The position numbers and the translations under genes are program-made. DNA of 6,488 nucleotides from Gemmatimonadaceae bacterium (lineage in GTDB: Bacteria > Gemmatimonadota > Gemmatimonadetes > Gemmatimonadales > Gemmatimonadaceae): positions 1-6,488 of the forward strand of contig JACDHQ010000125.1 in the NCBI GenBank assembly GCA_013820975.1. Reading direction: 5' to 3'. Of this stretch, positions 1-4,456 are shown piece after piece. The notes under the pieces are model-generated. The model was not told the origin of the DNA and searched no databases. It was given only the letters and a program-made list of their open reading frames with translations. Every line of letters starts with the position of its first letter. Within the stretch, counting starts at the first letter, position 1.

Positions 1-984
1 CCCATGAAGCGTCGCGTCACCCATGGCGCTCGTGAGCACGGCGCCGTCAATCGTGACCGCACCTCCCGTGGTTTCGAGCCCCCCGGCAGCGACGATCAGT
101 CCCCGGTAGTGGAAGGGGCCTTCGATGACGAGCCGGCCAGCGACGACCAGCGCACCCTGCCCGCCCCCGCCGCGGATGCGCAGGTCGCCTTCGGCAACCA
201 CCACCGGGCTGTAGTCGGCGCACGAGCCGTTTCCATGGCCCCCCCAGTTGGCCGCGCCATGGATGCACTGTCCCCCAGACTCACGCGGTTCGGGAGTCAT
301 GACCGTGCCATTCGGGAGCCGGATGCTCGCTGCGTCGAGGAGGGCCGGCAGCCGAATCCCGGCGGGCGCCGCATACGTCACCGCCGAGCGAGCCACGGTG
401 TCGCGCCCTCCCTCGTCGGTCGCCGACCCATCGCGCCGGATCTCGGCAGCGGGATGTGCGATCAGCGCGGCGGGCGGAGCCGCGTTCGCCGGGGCGCAGT
501 CATTCCCGACGGCAAGCGCGGCCCCCGCGGCCAGGTTGATGTCGCCGCCGGCTGTGAGTGCAGCCGGCAGGCGGATACTGTCGCGAACCAGCTCGACCAG
601 CAGGGAGCGATGTGCGGCTGCCGGCGCGTCGGCGAGGGGCACCCTCGTCATCGCTGCGACCCAGAACACATCGGGCCCGAGGCGCCGCACGCGGGTTTGC
701 ACCGAGATCGCCGAGGCGGCGATTCGCGAAGCAGCTGCGTGCCTGACCGTGACCGACTCATGACCTGACACCAGGGCACGCCACGCCGACGGCGCCCACT
801 CGCCGACCACCGCTCCGAGCGCCCGTTCCGCCTCTGCCTCGGCAGCAGCGTGGGCCGCAAGGCGCCGGGAGGCGCGGCGGCTCGCGAGCGCTGGTGCCAG
901 CACGGCATCGGCGATCGCGGCCATCGTCACGAGGGCGAACATCGCGATCGCAAGGGCCGCCCCGTGCCGGGTGCGCCGCGTCAC
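1..984 (-). CDS. pilX: PilX-like minor pilin / pilus assembly protein (3' end beyond window)
   Basis: The minus-strand frame is open for 328 codons from a GTG at 984-982 to the left edge with no stop, so the C-terminus is missing. The GTG overlaps the pilW stop as GTGA, and a GAGGA (996-992) lies 7 bases upstream, which decides the start. The N-terminus VTRRTRHGAALAIAMFALVTM has the PilX_N form: a basic stretch, then G8 followed by AAL and a hydrophobic helix (about 9-34). It lacks the Glu at mature position 5, as PilX and GspK proteins often do. A variable middle region follows. Residues about 260-318 are strands rich in Gly and Val (VVVAEGDLRI, GALVVAGRLVIEG, GLIVAAGGLETTGG, VTIDGAVLTS) that look like a beta-solenoid, as in the C-terminal domain (DUF7305-like) of some PilX_N proteins. 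Cysteines are at 163, 240 and 255. The inferred role is a minor pilin that primes or caps the pilus in the inner membrane. The PilX class is fairly sure; its exact function is not. Confidence 0.82.
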   Translation of the reverse strand, partial: MTRRTRHGAALAIAMFALVTMAAIADAVLAPALASRRASRRLAAHAAAEAEAERALGAVVGEWAPSAWRALVSGHESVTVRHAAASRIAASAISVQTRVRRLGPDVFWVAAMTRVPLADAPAAAHRSLLVELVRDSIRLPAALTAGGDINLAAGAALAVGNDCAPANAAPPAALIAHPAAEIRRDGSATDEGGRDTVARSAVTYAAPAGIRLPALLDAASIRLPNGTVMTPEPRESGGQCIHGAANWGGHGNGSCADYSPVVVAEGDLRIRGGGGQGALVVAGRLVIEGPFHYRGLIVAAGGLETTGGAVTIDGAVLTSAMGDATLHG

Positions 985-1823
985 CGCCGATTCCTCAGCG
1001 CGGCGGTAGCGCGCAGGGTCGGAGGGATCGAGACGGCTCGGCCCGCGGGAGGGGCGCCCGTTCCGGCCAGTTCGATGATGACCTGCGCCAGCGCTGGTCC
1101 GGCGGCATGCGATGGTCCGAGCGGGCTGCCGAGCGTATCGAGATAGCGGAATCGCGACCCCGCGCGGTCGAGTGGGCCGGCTACCGGTTGCACACTTGCG
1201 AACCCGCCGGTCGATGCGCTCCACGCCCGCAGCCCGAGGTAGGTGTTGCCATCGCTCGCACGATAAAAGCTGTAGCGGATGCGGCGGGTGAAGCGCACGG
1301 CCGCCCCGGTTGCACGAGGCGCTGCGCCACCGAGGGTCACGCGAACCAGCGACGCGGCGGCGGCGCTTCGCTGCGTGCAGCCGTCCACAGGCGCGCCGAC
1401 GGCAGCGACCCGTTCGACTGGTGCACCCGTCCAGGACTCGCCGTCGTACAACCACGCCATGTCGCCGGCGGCGATGCTCCGCCCCAGCATGGACGAAAGC
1501 AGCACCAGGTGAACCGTGGCCGGGTCGCCCCCATCGAGGGCACAGACGAAGGCCTCGGCAGCCGCCACGCGAAGTTCGACCGTTGTGTCGGTCGCCTGTC
1601 CGGCGGTGAAGTCACCGGCGGCCGGCGAGGCAGCGCCCAGATCGGCCAGCAGCGGCGCGATCGCCTCCCTCAGCTGCGCCTCCGCGACCAGGCGGGCGAC
1701 GACGCGAGTGCGCACGCGTCCCTGCTGCGTGAGCGCGTTCGTGGCTGCCGCCCCGATGACGCCAAGCATCACCATGGCGACGAGCAGTTCGGCGAGACTG
1801 GCGCCGGCGCGGGCGGTCAGCAT
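981..1823 (-). CDS. pilW: PilW-like minor pilin with prepilin N-terminus
   Basis: This encodes 280 residues. The ATG at 1823 was chosen because it places a class III prepilin signal at the very N-terminus: MLTARAG|ASLAELLVAMVML, with Gly7 before the cut, Glu12 at mature +5, and a hydrophobic helix to about residue 30. PilD peptidase would cleave and methylate it in the inner membrane. The body is typical of PilW/GspJ-like minor pilins in size, with a region around 176-202 (VRFTRRIRYSFYR, DGNTYLGLRAW) resembling the conserved beta-sheet part of that family. Cysteines at 94 and 149 could pair. The start overlaps the end of the pilV-like gene by 7 bases (1817-1823) and the stop overlaps pilX by 4. 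No good ribosome-binding site is seen, so translation is probably coupled. The frame stays open up to 2075, but that extension is antisense-like coding over pilV and is not used. The assignment as PilW rather than another minor pilin rests on order and shape. Confidence 0.82.
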   Translation of the reverse strand: MLTARAGASLAELLVAMVMLGVIGAAATNALTQQGRVRTRVVARLVAEAQLREAIAPLLADLGAASPAAGDFTAGQATDTTVELRVAAAEAFVCALDGGDPATVHLVLLSSMLGRSIAAGDMAWLYDGESWTGAPVERVAAVGAPVDGCTQRSAAAASLVRVTLGGAAPRATGAAVRFTRRIRYSFYRASDGNTYLGLRAWSASTGGFASVQPVAGPLDRAGSRFRYLDTLGSPLGPSHAAGPALAQVIIELAGTGAPPAGRAVSIPPTLRATAALRNRR

Positions 1824-2149
1824 GCCACGAGGATCGCGTACGTCCCCGTCCCGGCACGGACACCCGATCCGTACGGTGCCGACACCTCGACGAGCCGCAT
1901 GCCATTGGGGTATTGATGCACCGACCACACCTCGGCGGCCGTCGCCCCGCCGACGACCGATGAACACGGGCGCGAGGCGAGTTGCTCGGCGCGGTTGCGT
2001 GCGCGGTATGACCCGTCGCTTGCCCGGTCGGCGTCTGCGGCGACGGCGACGGCCAGTGTCGCCGTGCCCATCCATGCGGCGAGGCCGACGCCGATGAGCG
2101 TCAGCGCCATCAGCGACTCCACGACGGTGAATCCCTGCTGCTGCGGCAT
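1817..2149 (-). CDS. pilV: PilV-like minor pilin with prepilin N-terminus
   Basis: This encodes 110 residues. The start ATG at 2149 is set by GGAGG (2163-2159) with a 9-base spacer and by the prepilin motif MPQQQG|FTVVESLMALTLIGVG directly after it: Gly6, Phe7 at +1, Glu11 at +5, then a hydrophobic helix to about residue 38. The small remaining domain contains ENRAEQL-like residues 51-57 (RNRAEQL), common in PilV proteins after the helix (a frequent R/N-A-E motif there), and ends in a Cys at 110 that could pair with Cys62. It is short for PilV, leaving little globular domain, but the stop TGA at 1819-1817 sits inside the pilW start region, so this is an intact overlapping gene and not a truncation. 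It is the first gene of the pilV-pilW-pilX unit, downstream of pilA and separated from it by a terminator. It is expected to be processed by PilD and incorporated in small amounts into the pilus. Confidence 0.83.
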   Translation of the reverse strand: MPQQQGFTVVESLMALTLIGVGLAAWMGTATLAVAVAADADRASDGSYRARNRAEQLASRPCSSVVGGATAAEVWSVHQYPNGMRLVEVSAPYGSGVRAGTGTYAILVAC

Positions 2150-2288
2150 TTCGGGTGACCTCCGATGCCGCAACATCGGTGCACTCGCGGGGAGTCCGGC
2201 ATCATCGGCGGGCGGGCGGTACCACATCGCCGCGCGCTATCCCTGGCACCCGTCGGCGTCTCGCAAACGTTTCCCGACCACCAACAAC
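2150..2288 (-). other. Leader region of the pilVWX unit
   Basis: This 139-base stretch lies between the pilA terminator and the pilV start. It should contain a promoter for pilVWX unless the unit relies on read-through. I checked the minus strand for a GG-N10-GC sigma-54 element and found only a poor match near 2229-2242 (AGGGAT in place of TGGCAC). A weak sigma-70-like pair (TTGCGA, GATAGC) has a 19-base gap and is not convincing. A small palindrome AAACGTTT lies at 2265-2272, next to CGTCTCGC (2257-2264), a one-base variant of the repeat found upstream of pilA. Confidence 0.4.
2159..2163 (-). promoter_or_regulatory. Ribosome-binding site of the pilV-like gene
   Basis: GGAGG on the minus strand sits 9 bases before the ATG at 2149. 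It decides this start against an ATG 26 codons upstream at 2227 that would put a non-signal extension before the prepilin motif. The surrounding bases ATCGGAG...GAAATGC resemble the pilA start region (see findings). Confidence 0.75.
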
Positions 2289-2318
2289 AAAAAAGGGCCA
2301 GGCGTGAAGCCTGGCCCT
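2289..2318 (-). terminator. Intrinsic terminator after pilA
   Basis: On the minus strand a perfect 10-bp stem (AGGGCCAGGC, TTCAC loop, GCCTGGCCCT; arms 2309-2318 and 2294-2303) is followed by a run of six T (2294-2289) and then further T-rich bases. It begins 20 bases after the pilA stop. This is a textbook Rho-independent terminator and should end most pilA transcripts before the pilVWX genes. Confidence 0.92.
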
Positions 2319-2338
2319 CTCTCGTTGCTAGTCAAGTG

Positions 2339-2746
2339 TTACTGGCAGACCGGCTCACCTTCAGCGGCGGTGCCGAGCAGCGGGTTCGTCTCGCTGCCGA
2401 CCGCGATGGCGCAGGTCTTGGCGGTCGACGTGTGCGTCGCGGTGGCGGTCCAGCCCATGCCGGCATTCGCCGTGATCGGGGCGACAGTGACACCGGCCGA
2501 CGGGGTCGAGGCCGCGGTACCAGAGACCTGCGTTGCGCCGATCGCGGTCGCGTAACCCACGGTCGGGTACTCGGCCGCGTGGTTCTCCTGGGCAGTCGCC
2601 AGGTTGCGGAGGTCGGACTTCATGGCGGCGAGGTACGCCTTCTCCTTCGTGTTCGCGAACTTCGGAATCGCGATCGCGGCCAGGATGCCGATGATGACGA
2701 CGACGATCAGGAGCTCGATGAGCGTGAAGCCCTTGCGGTTCTGCAT
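2339..2746 (-). CDS. pilA: PilA, type IV major pilin precursor
   Basis: This encodes 135 residues. The ATG at 2746 is fixed by GGAGA (2760-2756, 9-base spacer) and the canonical prepilin signal MQNRKG|FTLIELLIVVVIIGILAAIAIPKF: Lys5-Gly6 before the cut, Phe7 as the methylated N-terminus, Glu11 at mature +5, and a long hydrophobic helix to about residue 28 ending in the conserved IPKF. The mature protein is about 129 residues, near the usual size of a short type IVa pilin. After the helical stretch (ANTKEKAYLAAMKSDLRNLA) the globular domain is rich in Ala, Thr and Ser, with Trp99 in GMGWTATATH. Cys112 and Cys134 would close a C-terminal disulphide loop of 21 residues. It is inserted in the inner membrane, processed by PilD and polymerised by the (not visible) PilB/PilC machinery for twitching, adhesion or DNA uptake. 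A sigma-54 promoter, a nearby pilR and its own terminator indicate strong, regulated, largely monocistronic expression. Confidence 0.95.
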   Translation of the reverse strand: MQNRKGFTLIELLIVVVIIGILAAIAIPKFANTKEKAYLAAMKSDLRNLATAQENHAAEYPTVGYATAIGATQVSGTAASTPSAGVTVAPITANAGMGWTATATHTSTAKTCAIAVGSETNPLLGTAAEGEPVCQ

Positions 2747-2748
2747 TT

Positions 2749-2762
2749 TCGGAAATCTCCGA
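2749..2762 (-). promoter_or_regulatory. pilA ribosome-binding site inside a small hairpin
   Basis: The minus-strand sequence TCGGA-GATT-TCCGA forms a perfect 5-bp stem with a 4-base loop. The Shine-Dalgarno GGAGA (2760-2756) lies in its 5' arm and loop, 9 bases before the ATG. Such a stem could tune initiation, but it is short and the effect is inferred. Confidence 0.55.
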
Positions 2763-2788
2763 TGGGGTGGGGTACTGCTTGAGGTGGG

Positions 2789-2807
2789 GCGGTTCGGGGA
2801 GAACCGC
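2789..2807 (-). promoter_or_regulatory. Hairpin in the pilA mRNA leader
   Basis: GCGGTTC and GAACCGC form a perfect 7-bp stem around a 5-base loop within the predicted 5' leader (about 86 bases, from about 2832 to 2747). There is no T-tract, so it is not a terminator. A 5' stabilising structure or a spacer element is a plausible role, but this is inference. Confidence 0.5.
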
Positions 2808-2842
2808 GGCATGACTGCTTCGTCCAGCCGGAACGCAGTAAT

Positions 2843-2858
2843 GGCAACGGGTGGGCCA
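2843..2858 (-). promoter_or_regulatory. Sigma-54 (-24/-12) promoter of pilA
   Basis: The minus strand reads TGGCCCACCCGTTGCC, against the RpoN consensus TGGCAC-N5-TTGCA. The invariant GG (2857-2856) and GC (2845-2844) are separated by exactly 10 bases, and TTGC is complete; the mismatches are at less critical positions. The predicted start of transcription is near 2832, giving a leader of about 86 bases to the pilA ATG. pilA in Pseudomonas is known to use a sigma-54 promoter activated by PilR, and pilR lies immediately upstream here, which supports the call. Confidence 0.8.
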
Positions 2859-2984
2859 CACGGTTCCACTCGCCATAACTGCCTTTGTTACAACATCTTA
2901 CCTCCTTCCTGCTCCTGCAGTAACTCTCTGTTTGCGACAGCGTTTTGCAGAATGTCTTGCAGACTGCACGAACGGTACTGCCAG

Positions 2985-3051
2985 ATCGTCGTCTCACAGC
3001 CGCGAGCCGGGGCACACCCGTGAGACGGCACGCCTCATCGTCGTCTCACGG
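2985..3051. repeat. CGTCTCAC repeat cluster, candidate PilR enhancer
   Basis: The 13-base word ATCGTCGTCTCAC occurs twice in direct orientation (2985-2997 and 3037-3049), and an inverted copy CCGTGAGACG (3018-3027) lies between them. The inverted copy and the right-hand copy (CGTCTCACGG, 3042-3051) form a perfect 10-bp inverted repeat with a 14-base centre. The cluster lies about 130-190 bases upstream of the -24 element, within the usual range for NtrC-type activator sites. The alternative is that the inverted repeat is a weak terminator of pilSR, but it has no T-tract. Confidence 0.55.
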
Positions 3052-3082
3052 TGGCACCGCGCCACCTTCATCGAGAACATTC

Positions 3083-4456
3083 TCAAGCCTCAACCCCATA
3101 CCGCGACAGCTTCCTATATAGCGTCGACGGATCGATGCCGAGCACCTCGGCCGTGCGCGACTTGTTGCCGCTTTCGCTCTGCAGCACCCACATGATGTAC
3201 GCCTTCTCGATCGCCTCGAGCGTGGGGTTCACCGGCGTGCGCTCCGCGACGAGCGGCTCCGCCGTGCGCCGCGTGAGCCGCTCGGGCAGTCCGTCCACGT
3301 CGATGGTGTCGCCGCTGAGGATGACCGCGCGCTCGAGCGCATTCTCCAACTCGCGGACGTTGCCGGGCCACTGGTAGCTCTGCAGCACGTCGACGGCACT
3401 CGCGGTGAGGTGCTTCAGCGGTTCCCTGCGCTGCGCGGCGGTGCGCTGCAGGAAGTGCTCGGCGAGGATCGGGATGTCATCGACCCGCTGGCGCAGCGGT
3501 GGCAGGTGCAGGGCGATGACGTTGAGCCGGTAGTACAGGTCAGAACGGAATCCCCCGCGCTTGATCTCCTCCTCGAGGTCGCGATTCGTGGCGGCGAGCA
3601 AGCGCGTGTCGATCGGCTGCGCCTCGGTGGCGCCGACCGGGATCACCTCGCGATGCTGCAGCACCCGCAGAAGCTTGACCTGCGTGGCCGGCGTCGTCTC
3701 GCCGATTTCGTCGAGAAAGAACGTTCCCCCCGCCGCGGCCGTGAAGAGCCCCGACTTGTCCTTCACCGCACCCGTGAACGATCCCTTTACATGCCCGAAC
3801 AACTCGCTCTCGAGCAGACTCTCGGGAAGCGCACCGCAGTTGATGGAGCTGAACGGCCCCTCGATGCGCTGGGACAGGTCGTGGATGTAGCGCGCAATGA
3901 CCTCCTTGCCTGTTCCCGACTCGCCCTGGATGAGCACCGTCGACTCGGTCGGTGCAACCGTCTCGGCGAGCCGGAGGATTTCGACCCAGGACTTGCTGCC
4001 ACCGACCGGCCGCGGCACGGCGCTGCCGCCGCGCCGCCTGATCTCCTGCTTCAGCGTCTTGTTCTCGGCGCGCAGGGTCCGGTGTTCCGCGGCGCGGCGC
4101 AGGATCGCAATGAGTTCATCGTTCTGGAACGGCTTCTGGATGTAGTAGAAGGCGCCTTCGTTGACTGCCTGCACCGCCGACTGCAGCGAGGCCTGTGCGG
4201 TCATGAGGATCACGGGCATGTCGGGGTCGTGCTGCCGCGCCGCGCTCAGCACCTCGATCCCGGTCACCATCGGCATGCGCACGTCGGTGAGCACGATGTC
4301 GGGCGAGTGCGCGGCGAGGAACTCGATCCCCTGCTTGCCGCCGAGCGCGGTGTAGCAGTTGAATCCCTCGTTGCGCAGGAGGATGCGCAGCGAGTCGAGG
4401 ATGCCGGCTTCGTCGTCGACGACGAGGACGCGCGTCTTGGTATCGGTCTTGGTCAC
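3083..4456 (-). CDS. pilR: PilR, sigma-54-dependent response regulator (NtrC family)
   Basis: This 457-residue protein has the full three-domain NtrC layout and normal length. The receiver domain (about 8-122) has Asp14/Asp15, phospho-acceptor Asp58, Thr86 and Lys108. The AAA+ domain (about 150-390) has Walker A GESGTGKE (178-185), the sigma-54-contacting loop as GSFTGA (225-230, Ser in place of the usual Ala), Walker B FFLDEIGE (246-253), an arginine-finger region RSDLYYRLNV (304-313) and WPGNVREL (363-370). A Fis-type helix-turn-helix closes the protein (about 431-450, NKSRTAEVLGIDPSTLYRKL). The start is a GTG at 4456 that overlaps the pilS stop as GTGA; no ribosome-binding site is evident, so it is probably translated by coupling to pilS. 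It should be phosphorylated by PilS in the cytoplasm and activate the sigma-54 promoter found upstream of pilA. Another NtrC-type function cannot be excluded from sequence alone, but the gene order makes PilR very likely. Confidence 0.93.
   Translation of the reverse strand: MTKTDTKTRVLVVDDEAGILDSLRILLRNEGFNCYTALGGKQGIEFLAAHSPDIVLTDVRMPMVTGIEVLSAARQHDPDMPVILMTAQASLQSAVQAVNEGAFYYIQKPFQNDELIAILRRAAEHRTLRAENKTLKQEIRRRGGSAVPRPVGGSKSWVEILRLAETVAPTESTVLIQGESGTGKEVIARYIHDLSQRIEGPFSSINCGALPESLLESELFGHVKGSFTGAVKDKSGLFTAAAGGTFFLDEIGETTPATQVKLLRVLQHREVIPVGATEAQPIDTRLLAATNRDLEEEIKRGGFRSDLYYRLNVIALHLPPLRQRVDDIPILAEHFLQRTAAQRREPLKHLTASAVDVLQSYQWPGNVRELENALERAVILSGDTIDVDGLPERLTRRTAEPLVAERTPVNPTLEAIEKAYIMWVLQSESGNKSRTAEVLGIDPSTLYRKLSRYGVEA

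Larger units (their letters stand above)
2747..3082 (-). promoter_or_regulatory. pilR-pilA intergenic regulatory region
   Basis: There is no gene in these 336 bases. From pilA outward they hold the ribosome-binding hairpin, the leader hairpin, the sigma-54 promoter, a more AT-rich stretch (about 2875-2960) with a TTGTTACAA half-palindrome and two TTGCAGA copies 12 bases apart (2945-2951, 2957-2963), then the CGTCTCAC repeat cluster (2985-3051), and next to the pilR stop a 6-bp hairpin (GGTGGC 3050-3055 with GCCACC 3061-3066) that overlaps the repeats. No T-tract follows, so I see no clear pilSR terminator. The AT-rich segment between promoter and repeats is where a DNA loop would have to bend. 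Confidence 0.6.

Noticed and set aside
4..768. Plus-strand open frame at the left edge
   Set aside because: It lies in exact codon register opposite the pilX-like gene, has no recognisable domain, and the minus frame carries the PilX_N-type N-terminus, ribosome-binding site and operon overlap.
981..2075. Long (364-residue) version of the pilW-like protein
   Set aside because: The extra 84 residues are Arg-rich, overlap pilV in another frame and would bury the prepilin signal; the ATG at 1823 puts the signal at the N-terminus.
2229..2242. Possible sigma-54 element upstream of pilV
   Set aside because: The GG-N10-GC spacing is present, but the flanks (AGGGAT for TGGCAC, no TTGC) do not match.
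2339..2746. Conductive (Geobacter-type) pilin
   Set aside because: Aromatic residues at mature positions 1, 24 and 32 are shared, but the protein is twice as long as Geobacter PilA and lacks the other characteristic aromatic positions.
2339..2869. Long (176-residue) version of PilA
   Set aside because: The extension would begin upstream of the predicted transcription start at about 2832 and place 41 residues before the prepilin signal; the ATG at 2746 has a proper ribosome-binding site.
2888..2900. IHF-like site TTACAACATCTTA between promoter and repeats
   Set aside because: The CAA-N4-TTA core fits, but the two bases before it do not; too degenerate to call, although a bend here would suit sigma-54 activation.
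3018..3051. Intrinsic terminator for pilSR
   Set aside because: The 10-bp inverted repeat has a 14-base centre and no T-tract on either side; a regulatory site fits better.
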